DNA of 64,000 nucleotides from Vicinamibacterales bacterium (GTDB lineage: Bacteria; Acidobacteriota; Vicinamibacteria; Vicinamibacterales; 2-12-FULL-66-21), in assembly GCA_035699745.1 (NCBI GenBank), contig DASSPH010000060.1, positions 24,346-88,345 on the forward strand. The letters run 5' to 3'. Positions 53,560-62,879 of the stretch are shown piece after piece; the stretch's first letter is position 1, and each line of letters opens with the position of its first letter. The position numbers and the translations under genes are program-made. The notes under the pieces are model-generated. The model searched no databases, had not been told where the DNA came from, and worked only from the letters and a program-made list of their open reading frames with translations.

Positions 53560-54627
53560 TCAGTTGGCGATCGCCGCCGGGCCGCCGTCCGACCACACGT
53601 GCGTGTGGAGGCCCGGCACCTGACGGCACGCGGCATCCTTGTAGAAGTGTCCGATCGAGTAGCCGCACAACAGCGCGAAGGTGTGCGTGCGCGCCAGCTG
53701 GTTCCACATGGTTTCGAGCCGCACCGCGGCGGCCGTGTGCCCGGCTTTCCACAGCACGTCGACCATCTCGCCGTACGCGCGCACCACGCACCCGGGCCGG
53801 CCGCGGCTGGCGCGCTCGATCAGCGGGATGACCGCGTCCCTGAACCGCGACGCGTCGGGCATGTCGCCGACCATGAACTGCGACAGCAGCTGCGCGGCGT
53901 CGAGCATGATCAGATCGCCGCCGGACTCGAGTCCGGGGACGTCGAAGCAGTACGACGCCAGGACCGCTTCGAGCGTCATGCGATGCTCGGGCGTCGCGAT
54001 CACGATGCCGGGAGCGCCGGCGGCGAACCCCTCGCCGAGGAACTGCGCCACGATGCGGGCGAGCGAGTCGCGGTCCTGGTAGAAGCGCACGGCATGAAAG
54101 TGCTGCTCCTCGGAGACGCTGGCATGGTGCAGGCTCTCGATCGCGGCGAGCTCGCGCGAGGTGAGCCGTCTCGCGCCGCTGGTGTGATACCCGCAGAAGA
54201 TGCCGATGTCGAACGCGGCGGCGAGCTCGTGCCCGAGGCGCTCCAGCGCAAGCGCGCCCTCGATCTGCCCGCGCTGGACCAGCAGCGACACGACCTCGCC
54301 GTAGATACGCACCCTGGCGCCCGCTTTCAGGAACGGCTGCAGGGTGGCGCGGAACCCGTTCAGATCGAACTCGCCGCCCGCGGTGAGGGTGTCGGCCACC
54401 TGGTCGGCCTCGACGAGCACGAGGCTCCCGTTCGCCGCGGCGCGGCCGTACGCCACGCCCTGGTCGTGCAGCCGTCGTGTCACGGCGCTCCAGTGCGGCA
54501 GCGTCGCGATCACGACCACCTGCTCGGCGGCCGCGAGTCCCTCCGCGACGAACGACGCGACGCGGTCGACGATGAAGCCGTCGGAGTGGTGGAAGGCGGC
54601 GACGTGCTGCGCAGGCATCGTGCGCAT
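53560..54627 (-). CDS. Tandem MEDS-domain (DcmR-type sensory) protein
   Basis: 355 residues made of two homologous MEDS domains (about 1-165 and 175-340). Matching blocks: HVAAFHHSDGFIVDRVASFV / HFHAVRFYQDRDSLARIVAQ; VVVIATLPHWSAV / GIVIATPEHRMTL; GARVRIYGEVVSLLVQRG / GCVVRAYGEMVDVLWKAG; FDIGIFCGY / FTFALLCGY. MEDS domains sense methylotrophic or hydrocarbon-derived ligands and are normally linked to regulators or kinases. It probably serves as the signal input to the hybrid kinase immediately downstream (24-bp gap). GGAGTG precedes ATG 54627; a GTG two codons upstream is possible. Confidence 0.85.
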   Translation of the reverse strand: MRTMPAQHVAAFHHSDGFIVDRVASFVAEGLAAAEQVVVIATLPHWSAVTRRLHDQGVAYGRAAANGSLVLVEADQVADTLTAGGEFDLNGFRATLQPFLKAGARVRIYGEVVSLLVQRGQIEGALALERLGHELAAAFDIGIFCGYHTSGARRLTSRELAAIESLHHASVSEEQHFHAVRFYQDRDSLARIVAQFLGEGFAAGAPGIVIATPEHRMTLEAVLASYCFDVPGLESGGDLIMLDAAQLLSQFMVGDMPDASRFRDAVIPLIERASRGRPGCVVRAYGEMVDVLWKAGHTAAAVRLETMWNQLARTHTFALLCGYSIGHFYKDAACRQVPGLHTHVWSDGGPAAIAN

Positions 54628-54696
54628 TATCACTCCGCGGCCGCGCGGAGTGAACGCAGGTCCTACCTCAGCTGTTGGCTGCCGGCCGTCCGGCGG

Positions 54697-55776
54697 TCAC
54701 GCCGGCAGGAAGTAGAAGCCGAGCGCCAGCACGACGTAGATCGCCAGCAGCTGGACCCCCTCCATCCAGTGCGTCTCGCCGTCGTGCGCGATGAAGGCGA
54801 TGCTCAGCACCGCGACGGCGATCGCCACCAGCTCGAACATGCTGAAGAGCAGGTCCATCGGCCGCGGCGCGATGACGTAGCTGAGGAGCACCAGCGCCGG
54901 ACCGACGAACAGCGCGATCTGCGTCGACGACCCGACCGCAATCGCCATCGCCGCATCCATCTGGTCGCGCGCCGCCAGCGTCACCGCCGAGTAGTGTTCC
55001 GCCGCGTTGCCGACGACGGCCACGACAACGACGCCGACGAACAGCTCCGTCCATCCGAGCACGCGCGCCGTCTCGGCGACCGCGCCGACCAGGATCTCGC
55101 TGACCACCGCCACCGCCACCGTCGCGCCGACCAGCAGCAGGATCCATCGCCGCGTCGGCGCCGCGTGACGCTGCCGCCGCGGCGCCGGCGGCAGGGCGGC
55201 GCCGTACAGCGTGCGATGCGTCTTGAGCGTGAAGACCAGGCTGACGCAGTACGTCGCGAGCAGGACGACGGCGATTTCGGTGTCGAGCTTCAGCTCCGTG
55301 GCGCCGCGTCCCCTCGCCAGATGGTGGAACACTGCCGGCACGATCAATCCCACCGCGCTCAGCAGCAGCATGGTCGTGCCGAGGCCGGCGGCGGTGCGAT
55401 TGAACTTCTGCACCGGACGTCCGAGCCCGCCGGCGAGCGCCGCGGCGCCGAAGACGAGCAGGACGTTGCCGATGATCGATCCGGTCAGCGACGCCTTGAC
55501 GAGATCCGGCAGCCCCTCGCGCAGCGCCAGCGCGCCGATGATCAGCTCGGTGGCGTTGCCGAACGTCGCGTTGAGGAGACCGCCGATGCCGCCGCCGAGC
55601 CGCTCGGCGAGCGCCTCCGTGGCCCGCCCGATGTAGCCGGCCAGCGGGAGCAGCGCCAATACGGCGGCGGCGAAGATCCAGACATGCCGATCCGGTGCGA
55701 GGTAGCGCAGCAGGAGCGCCGCCGGGACGAACGCCAGCAGCAGCTCGACGCGTAGCCAGCGGGCCGTGGACCGCAC
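54697..55776 (-). CDS. Ca2+/H+ antiporter (CaCA family)
   Basis: 359 residues, 11 probable membrane segments. The two alpha-repeats are GGLLNATFGNATELIIGALAL (about residues 65-85) and VVAVVGNAAEHYSAVTLAAR (about 240-260), each with the ion-coordinating Glu. Close to the ChaA/VCX1 branch. Exports Ca2+ (or other cations) in exchange for protons at the inner membrane. GTG start. A 31-bp gap separates it from the outer-membrane protein gene upstream on the same strand. Confidence 0.92.
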   Translation of the reverse strand: MRSTARWLRVELLLAFVPAALLLRYLAPDRHVWIFAAAVLALLPLAGYIGRATEALAERLGGGIGGLLNATFGNATELIIGALALREGLPDLVKASLTGSIIGNVLLVFGAAALAGGLGRPVQKFNRTAAGLGTTMLLLSAVGLIVPAVFHHLARGRGATELKLDTEIAVVLLATYCVSLVFTLKTHRTLYGAALPPAPRRQRHAAPTRRWILLLVGATVAVAVVSEILVGAVAETARVLGWTELFVGVVVVAVVGNAAEHYSAVTLAARDQMDAAMAIAVGSSTQIALFVGPALVLLSYVIAPRPMDLLFSMFELVAIAVAVLSIAFIAHDGETHWMEGVQLLAIYVVLALGFYFLPA

Positions 55777-55807
55777 GCCTTCTCGGTTGGGAGGTGAGTC
55801 CCTGGAG

Positions 55808-56425
55808 CTAGAAGTTGAAGCCGGCCAGCAGCCGGATGTTCGAGACGCCCCACGCGGTGGCGCGCAGCTCGAAGAACAGACCGTCGCGGTTTCGCGCGCC
55901 GGCGATGAAGTTCATGCCGCCGTTGAAGTCGGTGTCGCTGAAGTCGAAGCGATTGGGCGTGTCGGCCGGATCGTCCGTCTCGACGTTGTCGGCGTCGCCG
56001 GTCTCGAACCCCTTGTGGCTCAAGCCGAATGTCGGGCCGGCCCCGATGTAGGGGGACCAGGCCGTTCCGCGCGTCGCGCCGGGCAGCGTGTACAGCACGT
56101 CGAGATTGATGGCGAGCAGCGTCGTCACTTCACCGGCGCCGACCTCGAGACCGGGACGGAAGCGGACCGCCGGGTGAAAGACCGGCTCGAACGTTCCGTG
56201 CGCGCCGAACATGATCAGCTCGGGGTCGAGGCCGACGCCGCCGACCACGCCGACGCCGAAGCGGCGCACGGCATCTTCGATCGCGTCCTCGGCCTGCCGC
56301 GCTTCGGGCGGCACGTTGGAGGTCTGCTGAGCGTTGACGGGCTGGCGCGGCTCCTGTCCGGCGTCAGCCCAGGCGGGAGCGGCGATTAGTGCGGCGAGTA
56401 ACACGAGAGCAACGGGGTTCTTCAT
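55808..56425 (-). CDS. Outer-membrane beta-barrel protein, function unknown
   Basis: 205 residues. Signal peptide (VALVLLAALIAAPAWA), then a charged linker (AEDAIEDAVRRFG) and eight or so amphipathic strands (FGVGVVGGVGLDPELIMFG, TTLLAINLDVLYTLPG, WSPYIGAGPTFGLSHKGF, GMNFIAGARNRDGLFFELRA) with the terminal aromatic LLAGFNF required for barrel assembly. OmpA-like or OmpW-like size. No function can be assigned. It is divergent from the sigma-54 activator (67 bp). Confidence 0.72.
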   Translation of the reverse strand: MKNPVALVLLAALIAAPAWADAGQEPRQPVNAQQTSNVPPEARQAEDAIEDAVRRFGVGVVGGVGLDPELIMFGAHGTFEPVFHPAVRFRPGLEVGAGEVTTLLAINLDVLYTLPGATRGTAWSPYIGAGPTFGLSHKGFETGDADNVETDDPADTPNRFDFSDTDFNGGMNFIAGARNRDGLFFELRATAWGVSNIRLLAGFNF

Positions 56426-56492
56426 GCGCCGAGGGGGTGCAACGAACGAGCCGCGCCGGCGGACCTGTGCGATATGCTGGCTCGACCGTCGC

Positions 56493-57554
56493 ATGCGACA
56501 GAAAATCCGACCCCCGACGGCGGCGCCGCACGCGGTGCCGGAGCACCTGATCACCGGCGTTCCGCCGGTCGGGGACGAGAAGCTGATCGGCGGCAACACC
56601 GGGCTGGCCACCGTCATGGCGCGCGCGCAGATCGTGGCGCGCAGCAGCGCGCCGGTCCTGCTCTTCGGCGAGACGGGGACCGGCAAGGAGATCATCGCCC
56701 GCGCGATCCACGAGCAGTCGCCGTTCCGCAACGGTCCGTTCCGCCGCGTCAACTGCGGCGCGATCGCGCCCGAACTGATCGACTCCGAGCTGTTCGGCCA
56801 CGAGGCCGGGGCGTTCACCGGCGCGGTGGCGCGGCGCAAGGGCTGGTTCGAGCAGGCCGACGGCGGCACGCTGTTCCTCGACGAAGTCGGCGAGCTGGCG
56901 CCCGCCGCGCAGGTCCGCCTGCTGCGCGTCGTCCAGGACGGCGAGGTGGTGCGCGTCGGCGGGGATCGCGCGATCAGCGTGAAGGTGCGGATCGTCGCCG
57001 CGACGCACCGCGACCTGCCGGCGATGGTCGAAGCGCAGACGTTCCGCGAGGATCTGTATTACCGGCTGTCGGTGTTTCCGATCGTGATTCCGCCGCTGCG
57101 CGACCGCCCCGGCGACATCCGCGCCTTCGCCGAGTACTTCGCCGAGCGCGCCGCGAACCGCTTCGGGCTCCGCGCGGTGCCGGTCTCCGACGAGGACGTC
57201 GAGATGCTGGCCGCCTACCGGTGGCCGGGCAACGTGCGAGAGATGGCCGCGGTCATGGATCGGGCGGTCCTCATCGGGCAGGGGCGCGCGCTCGACGTCG
57301 CCGCGGCGCTCGGCGGCGGCGCCCGCGCCGCGGGCGCGCCGCCGGAACGGGCCGCCGGCGCGCCTCCCGCCCCGACGGATATCCAGCCTCTCGACGTCGT
57401 GATGCGCCGCCATATCGAACTGGCGCTGCGCCACACCCACGGCCGCGTCGAGGGGCGCTACGGCGCCGCCCACCTCCTGAAAATCAATCCGCACACGCTT
57501 CGCGCGCGAATGCGCAAGCTGCACGTCGACTGGCGGACGTTCCGCAACGACTGA
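56493..57554 (+). CDS. Sigma-54-dependent transcriptional activator
   Basis: 353 residues. AAA+ domain (about 35-265): Walker A GETGTGKE, the sigma-54-contacting GAFTGA loop, Walker B GGTLFLDEVGEL, and arginine-finger region FREDLYYRLSVFPI. The C-terminal Fis-type helix (RYGAAHLLKINPHTLRARMRKL) binds DNA. No receiver, PAS or GAF sensor is present; only about 30 residues precede the AAA+ core, so control must be by partner protein or level. No sigma-54 promoter was convincing nearby. Confidence 0.9.
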   Translation: MRQKIRPPTAAPHAVPEHLITGVPPVGDEKLIGGNTGLATVMARAQIVARSSAPVLLFGETGTGKEIIARAIHEQSPFRNGPFRRVNCGAIAPELIDSELFGHEAGAFTGAVARRKGWFEQADGGTLFLDEVGELAPAAQVRLLRVVQDGEVVRVGGDRAISVKVRIVAATHRDLPAMVEAQTFREDLYYRLSVFPIVIPPLRDRPGDIRAFAEYFAERAANRFGLRAVPVSDEDVEMLAAYRWPGNVREMAAVMDRAVLIGQGRALDVAAALGGGARAAGAPPERAAGAPPAPTDIQPLDVVMRRHIELALRHTHGRVEGRYGAAHLLKINPHTLRARMRKLHVDWRTFRND

Positions 57555-57590
57555 GAGACGCCCCGCCGGGCTGAGAGGGCGTGCGCCGTG

Positions 57591-57599
57591 TAGTACACT
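57591..57599 (+). promoter_or_regulatory. -10 region of the SRP RNA promoter
   Basis: TAGTACACT, ending 9 bp before the SRP RNA 5' end. An identical nonamer occurs at 57805-57813 upstream of dnaX, so both genes probably have their own promoter. Confidence 0.5.
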
Positions 57600-57608
57600 T
57601 GGACGACA

Positions 57609-57734
57609 GTGCATCGGACCGCGGTCCGGACCCTGTGCAAGTGCAGCCTACGAACCGCGTCAGGGCCGGAAGGCAGCAGCGCTAAGTAGTCCCTGTGCTG
57701 TGCCGCAGGCCCTCCGGATCGCGGTCGGGTGCAC
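57609..57734 (+). ncRNA. ffs: Signal recognition particle RNA (4.5S type)
   Basis: The diagnostic apical domain is present: GTCAGGGCCGGAAGGCAGCA followed by GCGCTAAG and the strand returning to the helix. The ends pair (GTGCATCGGACCGCG at the 5' side with CGCGGTCGGGTGCAC at the 3' side, mostly complementary). About 126 nt, a small bacterial SRP RNA that binds Ffh. Its location just before dnaX-ybaB-recR is a conserved bacterial arrangement. Confidence 0.92.
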
Positions 57735-57804
57735 TCGTCAGCCTGCCGCTCGCCGCTTTCCGCCCGCCGCTCGCCGCTTATCGGACCCTCACCCACTCGC
57801 GTCG

Positions 57805-57813
57805 TAGTACACT
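57805..57813 (+). promoter_or_regulatory. -10 region of the dnaX promoter
   Basis: TAGTACACT, the same nonamer as upstream of the SRP RNA, 28 bp before the dnaX ATG. Confidence 0.45.
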
Positions 57814-57841
57814 GATTGTTCCGAATCGTCCTGCCTCGACC

Positions 57842-59632
57842 ATGTCTTACCAAGTTCTCGCCAGAAAGTGGCGACCCCAGCGGTTCGATGACGTCATCGG
57901 GCAGAAGGGGGTGACGCAGACGCTCCGCAACGCGATTGCCGCGAAGCGGATCGCGCAGTCGTTCGTCTTCTCGGGGCCGCGCGGCGTCGGCAAGACCACC
58001 ACGGCGCGGATCATGGCGAGGGCGCTGAACTGCGCCCAGGGCCCGACCGCGGATCCCTGCGGCGCCTGCGACGCGTGCGTCGAGATCGCCGACGGCCGCG
58101 ACATGGACGTGATCGAGATCGACGCCGCCACCAATACCCAGGTCGACAAGGTCCGCGCCGTCATCATCGACGGCCTCGGCATGGCGCCGGTGCGCAACCG
58201 CTACAAGATCTTCATCATCGACGAAGTCCACCGCCTGTCGGCGCAGTCCTTCGACGCGCTGCTGAAGTCGATCGAGGAACCGCCGCCGCACGTCGTCTTC
58301 ATGATGGCGACGACCGAGATCGACAAGGTCCCGCCGACCATCCAGTCGCGCTCGCAGGTCTTCGAGCTGAAGACCATCGGCGTGAAGCAGATCGCCGACC
58401 AGCTGCGCGCGATCGCCGCCGCCGAACGGATTGACGTCGACGACGCGGCGCTGATGCTGATCGCCCGCGCCGGAGACGGCAGCATGCGGGACGCGCAGAG
58501 CGCGTTCGACCAGGTGATCGGCTTTGCCGGCACGACCATCACCGCCGACGACGTGTCCGGCGTGCTGGGACTGGTGCGGCGCGACCTGCTCATCGCCATC
58601 GCCGATGCCGTCGCGCGGGACGACGCCGCCGCGGTGTTCGAGCTGACGGCGCAGGCGGTGGAATCCGGGTACGACCTGCGGCTCGTGGTACGTGAGCTCG
58701 CGCGGCTCACCCGCGACCTGCTGGTCCTCTCGATCGATGCGTCGCGCGTCGCCGACCCCGAGATCGCCGCCGAAGCGGAGCGCCAGGCGCTGCTCGATCT
58801 GTCGCGCCGCTTCTCCGGCGAGGACCTGATGCGCGCCTTCGACGTGCTGACCAGGGCGGAGTACGAGATCCGCGGCGCGATGCAGCCGCGCTACCAGCTC
58901 GAGATGGCGCTGCTGCGCTGGATCCACCTGCGGAAGCTGGTGCCGCTCACCGATCTGATCAAGCAGCTCGAGGGGGGCGCACCGGGCGCGCGGCCGGCCG
59001 TGCCGGCAGCCGCGCCAAGACCTGCCGCATCGCCCGCCGCGGCGCCCAGGGCGCCGGCGGCCGCCGCGGCCCCGTCGAGACCGGCGCCGCCGCCGGCGCC
59101 CGTACCGGCATCGCGTACCGAGACAGTCAAGGCGATCGAAGCGAAGCGCAGCGCCGCCGCCACACCGCCGGCGCCCGAGGCGCCGCCGGCGCTCGCCCCC
59201 GTGGATCCGTCGATCCTCAAGGACGCGTTCCTCAGCGAGGTGCGCAAGGCCAAGAAGTTCTTCTTCGGCACGGTAGTGGCGCAGGCGCAGAGGATCGAGT
59301 TCACCGGCGATCGCGTCGTGTTCACGTTCGCGCCGCAGCACCGCGCGCTGCGCGCGCAGCTCGAGCAGACCCGTCCCTGGCTGGAGGCGGCCGCCAGCCA
59401 GCTCGCCGGACGGAAGATCGCCGTCGCCGCCGCGGAAGGACTCGCAGACGCGGCGCCCGGCGCCGGCGCTCGCGAGACAATCGCGCCCGCGGCCCCGACC
59501 CCGGCGCCGCCGCCGAACGACGCCGATCGCGCGAGGACGCTGAAGGAGCGCGCGCTGTCCGATCCGGGCGTCCAGACCATGCTGGACGTGTTCGCCGCCG
59601 AGATCAAAGACGTGGAGGAGAAGGAAGCATGA
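57842..59632 (+). CDS. dnaX: DNA polymerase III subunit gamma/tau
   Basis: 596 residues. Starts [20 protein letters not shown], with Walker [15 protein letters not shown], a zinc-binding cluster ([15 protein letters not shown]), Walker [11 protein letters not shown] and sensor motif [16 protein letters not shown]. After the clamp-loader core (about 1-365) comes a Pro/Ala-rich linker (about 380-450) and a C-terminal tau-like part. No programmed frameshift slippery run (A AAA AAG) was seen in the linker region. The ATG at 57842 fits the universal N-terminus; the open frame upstream covers the SRP RNA and is not coding. Overlaps ybaB by 4 bp. Confidence 0.95.
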   Translation: MSYQVLARKWRPQRFDDVIGQKGVTQTLRNAIAAKRIAQSFVFSGPRGVGKTTTARIMARALNCAQGPTADPCGACDACVEIADGRDMDVIEIDAATNTQVDKVRAVIIDGLGMAPVRNRYKIFIIDEVHRLSAQSFDALLKSIEEPPPHVVFMMATTEIDKVPPTIQSRSQVFELKTIGVKQIADQLRAIAAAERIDVDDAALMLIARAGDGSMRDAQSAFDQVIGFAGTTITADDVSGVLGLVRRDLLIAIADAVARDDAAAVFELTAQAVESGYDLRLVVRELARLTRDLLVLSIDASRVADPEIAAEAERQALLDLSRRFSGEDLMRAFDVLTRAEYEIRGAMQPRYQLEMALLRWIHLRKLVPLTDLIKQLEGGAPGARPAVPAAAPRPAASPAAAPRAPAAAAAPSRPAPPPAPVPASRTETVKAIEAKRSAAATPPAPEAPPALAPVDPSILKDAFLSEVRKAKKFFFGTVVAQAQRIEFTGDRVVFTFAPQHRALRAQLEQTRPWLEAAASQLAGRKIAVAAAEGLADAAPGAGARETIAPAAPTPAPPPNDADRARTLKERALSDPGVQTMLDVFAAEIKDVEEKEA

Positions 59633-59928
59633 ATCCGCAGCAGCTCATGAAGCAGGCGCAGCAGATGCAGGAGCGCATGCAGAAGCAGATGGCCGAGCTG
59701 AAGGTCGAGGCCACGGCCGGCGGCGGCATGGTCACCGTCACGATGAACGGCGCCAAGCAGGTCCTCGCCCTCAAGATCGACCCCGAAGCGGTCTCGAAAG
59801 ACGACGTCGAGATGCTGCAGGATCTGATCCTCGCCGCCATCAACGATGCGCAGCGCAAGGCCGACGAAGCGATGCAGAAGCAGATGAGCGGCATGCTCGG
59901 CGGTCTCAAGATCCCCGGCATGTTCTGA
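59629..59928 (+). CDS. ybaB: YbaB/EbfC nucleoid-associated protein
   Basis: 99 residues. [18 protein letters not shown] opening, [16 protein letters not shown] core and [20 protein letters not shown] helix are diagnostic. Small DNA-binding dimer encoded between dnaX (ATGA overlap) and recR, the conserved order. Confidence 0.95.
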   Translation: MNPQQLMKQAQQMQERMQKQMAELKVEATAGGGMVTVTMNGAKQVLALKIDPEAVSKDDVEMLQDLILAAINDAQRKADEAMQKQMSGMLGGLKIPGMF

Positions 59929-59945
59929 TGCAAGCGAAGCCTTAG

Positions 59946-60542
59946 ATGAGCCGTCCCGATCCGCTCAACAAGCTGATCGAGCAGCTCCAGCGCCTTCCCG
60001 GCATCGGCGCCAAGAGCGCGCAGCGCCTCGCGTTCCACGTGCTCAAGACCCCGCGCGAGGACGTCGAGCGCCTCGCCGCGGCGATGCGCGAGGTGAAGGA
60101 CCGCGTGACCTACTGCTCGGTGTGCAGCAACATCACCGACACCGATCCCTGCTACTTCTGCACCGACAGCGGCCGCGACCGGCGCGTCATCTGCGTCGTC
60201 GAAGAGCCGGAGAACGTCACCGCGATCGAGAAGACGCGGGACTTCAAGGGGATGTACCACGTGCTGATGGGCGCGCTGTCCCCGCTGCACGGCGTCGGCC
60301 CGGACGACCTGAAGGTGAAGGAGCTGCTGACGCGGGTCGGCACCGGCAGCGTCGAGGAAGTCATTCTCGCCACCAATCCCAACGTGGAAGGGGAGGCGAC
60401 GGCGATCTACCTCGCCAAGCTGCTCAAGCCGCTCGGCGTGCGTGTGACGCGCATCGCGATGGGGGTGCCGGTCGGCAGCGACCTCGAATACGCCGACGAG
60501 TTCACCATGCACAAAGCCATGGAAGGGCGGCGCGAAGTCTAG
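59946..60542 (+). CDS. recR: Recombination mediator protein RecR
   Basis: 198 residues. N-terminal HhH ([20 protein letters not shown]), Cys4 zinc finger ([17 protein letters not shown]), Toprim domain ([40 protein letters not shown]) and the Walker-B-like C-terminal part. Works with RecF/RecO in RecA loading at gaps. 17 bp after ybaB. Confidence 0.96.
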   Translation: MSRPDPLNKLIEQLQRLPGIGAKSAQRLAFHVLKTPREDVERLAAAMREVKDRVTYCSVCSNITDTDPCYFCTDSGRDRRVICVVEEPENVTAIEKTRDFKGMYHVLMGALSPLHGVGPDDLKVKELLTRVGTGSVEEVILATNPNVEGEATAIYLAKLLKPLGVRVTRIAMGVPVGSDLEYADEFTMHKAMEGRREV

Positions 60543-60568
60543 TTCCGGCGCGAATACGGTTCGACGTC

Positions 60569-60591
60569 GGGAGCCCGTGCGTGGGCTCTCC
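60569..60591. terminator. Hairpin between convergent recR and fusion gene
   Basis: GGAGCCC and GGGCTCTCC pair around GTGCGT (7-bp stem). It lies in the 54-bp gap between convergent stop codons. No T-run is present, so it may act as a weak bidirectional terminator. Confidence 0.4.
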
Positions 60592-60596
60592 GCCGC

Positions 60597-62879
60597 TCAT
60601 GCCGCGACCGCCTCGCTGTCCTCGCCGAGCAGGTGCCGGAGCTTCAGCACCATCGAGATCCAGTAGGTGTTCGATCCGATTGCCGCCAGCACCACGACGA
60701 AGGGGAGCAGCCCGGCGAGGGAGAACGCGAATATCCCGTATGGCATCGCCGAGCGGGTCGCGACGAACGAGATGCGCCAGATGATCCGCGACCACCAGGT
60801 CTGCTCCTGGCGGAAGCGGGCGCGGGCGATGGTGTGCAGCTTTTCCGGCTGTCCGGCGGTGATGCGGCTGCGCAGGTAGATCAACATCGCAAACGCGACC
60901 AGCGTGCCGGCCAGCGCGATCCCGCCCAGCCAGTAGAACCCGTGCCATCCGGTCCGCCGCCCGGCGCCGACCGTCAGGCCGACGAAGATGGCGATGTAAT
61001 AGGAATAGTCCCCGAAGGTCTCGATCCAGCAGCCGAGCGCCGACTCCTGATACTTGAGCCGCGCGATCTCGCCGTCGCAGCCATCCATCACGCTCGCGGC
61101 GAGCGACAGGAACCCGCCGAGCACGCCCGCCCAGTAGTTGCCGGTGCTGAACAGCCACGCGGAGTAGAAGCCGACCGCGACGAGCGCCACCGAGAGCTGA
61201 TTGGCGGTCAGCGGCGTCCGGATCAGCGCGACGCTCAGCGGCAGCGACATGCTGCGGTTGAAGCGCGCCACTTTGTTGTCAGTGTCCTTGTAGCTCGATC
61301 GCCGGATGATCTGCTCGGCCGCGGGAAGCGCTGCCGCGTCCGGAATGCGCAGCGCCAGCCGGGCGCGGCCGAACGAGACGTCCTCGCCCGCCGGAACGGG
61401 CGCGCTCGACTGCAGCCGCGCGTGCAGCGCCGTCTTCAGCCCTGCCGCGTCGCGCGCGGCGGCGGCGGTGAGCCGCAGCACCCCCGACACCTGCCACTCG
61501 CGCCCCGCCGGCACGTCCAGCGGCTCGCCGTCCGGCACCTTGATCGAAATGGCATCACCCAGGAGCGCGGGCGAGACGACCGTGCCCGGCCCGACGGCGC
61601 TGACCTCCTCGTCCGCGCCGAGCGACGCGAGCAGCTCCTGCCAGTCGCGCGCGTCGGTGACGATCCGGACCTCGCCATGAATCTCGCGGAGGACGCGGCG
61701 CAGCGCGCCGGCCATGCCTGGACTCGCGAACACCAGCACGCGCGCGTATCCGGCGCGGAACGCCGAACGCACCACGCGCTCGGCGATCGGCAGTCCCGCG
61801 ACGCGCGTGAACGGCGTCACTCCCCCGTGCTCGTCGTCGGGCAGGTAGAGCAGAATCGGCCCGCGCGCCGCCGACGGCACGCGCGCCGGCGCCTGCGATA
61901 CCGCCGCCGGCTGCTGGCCGCGCGGATAGATCGCCAGCCCGATTCCGGCCCAGAACAGCCCGCGCAGGCGCCGCGCCAGCGCGAGCGGCGCTCCCGCCGC
62001 CATCGCGCCGATTGCGGTGACGGCCGCCACGCTCGAGGCTTCGAGCGCGCCGAGGTTCGCCGGGATGAAGGCCGACGCGAAGCTGGCCACGCGCGAGAAC
62101 GTCTCCACCGCCATCGCGGCGGTGAAGGCGACCGGGACCCCGGCTGCGTACATGATCGCCCACGCCTCAGCCGCCATCGCGCCATAGGCGATCAGCGTCG
62201 CCGTGGTCAGCACGGCGAGACGCACGGGATTACCGCGCACGAGATCCAGGAGCTGGCGCTCGACGGCGCCGACGAAGCGGCCGACGCGCCCGCGCGCCAT
62301 CGCGGTGCCGAGCGCGGCATCGATCTTCTCGACCAGCGCGATCAGGTAGGTGCCGCGGCCGCCGAGCACGAGCGCGGTGAGCACGGTAATCACCCCCGCG
62401 GCGATCGCGAACGCCCGGAAGATGCGGAACCACGTGTGCGTCAGCGGCAGCAGCGCAATCGCGATCAGCGACCCCACGCCGACGATCAGGGTGGTGCCGA
62501 CCATGTAGCCCAGCCGCTCGAGCGCCACGGCGGCGGTGGCGACGCGAGGATCGACCTCGCGCGAGAGCAGCACGACTTTCAGCGGCTCGCCGGCGATGCC
62601 GCGGAGGGTGAGATAGCTGAACGCCTCGGCGGCGAGGCGCACCCGCGCCAGCCGGAGAAACGGCACGGTGCGTGGGCGCGGAAAGCACCACGACCAGGCC
62701 CAGGTCCGCGCCAGGTGCCAGACGCCGCTGGCGAGGATCGACAGCGCGAACGCCAACCCGAAGCGCGAGCCCATGCTCGCGATGAGATGAAAGTCGATGT
62801 AATAGAGCGTGGCGGCGAAGAGGACCGCGCCGATCGCGAACGCGCCGAGCGAGATCAGGCGGCTTCGAGAGGTGCTCAT
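60597..62879 (-). CDS. Three-part fusion: flippase-like, nucleotidyltransferase-like, CDP-alcohol phosphatidyltransferase
   Basis: 760 residues. Residues 1-320: lysylphosphatidylglycerol-synthase-type flippase-like membrane domain (EAFSYLTLRGIAGEPLKVVL, AFIPANLGALEASSVAAV). Residues 340-520: soluble region resembling an NTP transferase (TPFTRVAGLPIAERVVRSAF) but without the LAAGxGxR signature, so probably inactive. Residues 525-740: CDP-alcohol transferase, opening like inositol-phosphate types (KVARFNRSMSLPLSVALIRT), with D602-G-E-I-A-R, G616, E620, D624; Glu replaces the third Asp of the usual DGx2ARx8Gx3Dx3D. The start overlaps the stop of an active nucleotidyltransferase gene. Together they may make and move an inositol-like phospholipid. 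Confidence 0.82.
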   Translation of the reverse strand: MSTSRSRLISLGAFAIGAVLFAATLYYIDFHLIASMGSRFGLAFALSILASGVWHLARTWAWSWCFPRPRTVPFLRLARVRLAAEAFSYLTLRGIAGEPLKVVLLSREVDPRVATAAVALERLGYMVGTTLIVGVGSLIAIALLPLTHTWFRIFRAFAIAAGVITVLTALVLGGRGTYLIALVEKIDAALGTAMARGRVGRFVGAVERQLLDLVRGNPVRLAVLTTATLIAYGAMAAEAWAIMYAAGVPVAFTAAMAVETFSRVASFASAFIPANLGALEASSVAAVTAIGAMAAGAPLALARRLRGLFWAGIGLAIYPRGQQPAAVSQAPARVPSAARGPILLYLPDDEHGGVTPFTRVAGLPIAERVVRSAFRAGYARVLVFASPGMAGALRRVLREIHGEVRIVTDARDWQELLASLGADEEVSAVGPGTVVSPALLGDAISIKVPDGEPLDVPAGREWQVSGVLRLTAAAARDAAGLKTALHARLQSSAPVPAGEDVSFGRARLALRIPDAAALPAAEQIIRRSSYKDTDNKVARFNRSMSLPLSVALIRTPLTANQLSVALVAVGFYSAWLFSTGNYWAGVLGGFLSLAASVMDGCDGEIARLKYQESALGCWIETFGDYSYYIAIFVGLTVGAGRRTGWHGFYWLGGIALAGTLVAFAMLIYLRSRITAGQPEKLHTIARARFRQEQTWWSRIIWRISFVATRSAMPYGIFAFSLAGLLPFVVVLAAIGSNTYWISMVLKLRHLLGEDSEAVAA

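Noticed and set aside
50623..55755. Open frame of about 1710 codons on the plus strand opposite the hybrid kinase, MEDS protein and antiporter
   Set aside because: Arg/His/Asp/Ala-rich composition, no domains, and fully antisense to three genes with clear domains; a result of high GC and few stops.
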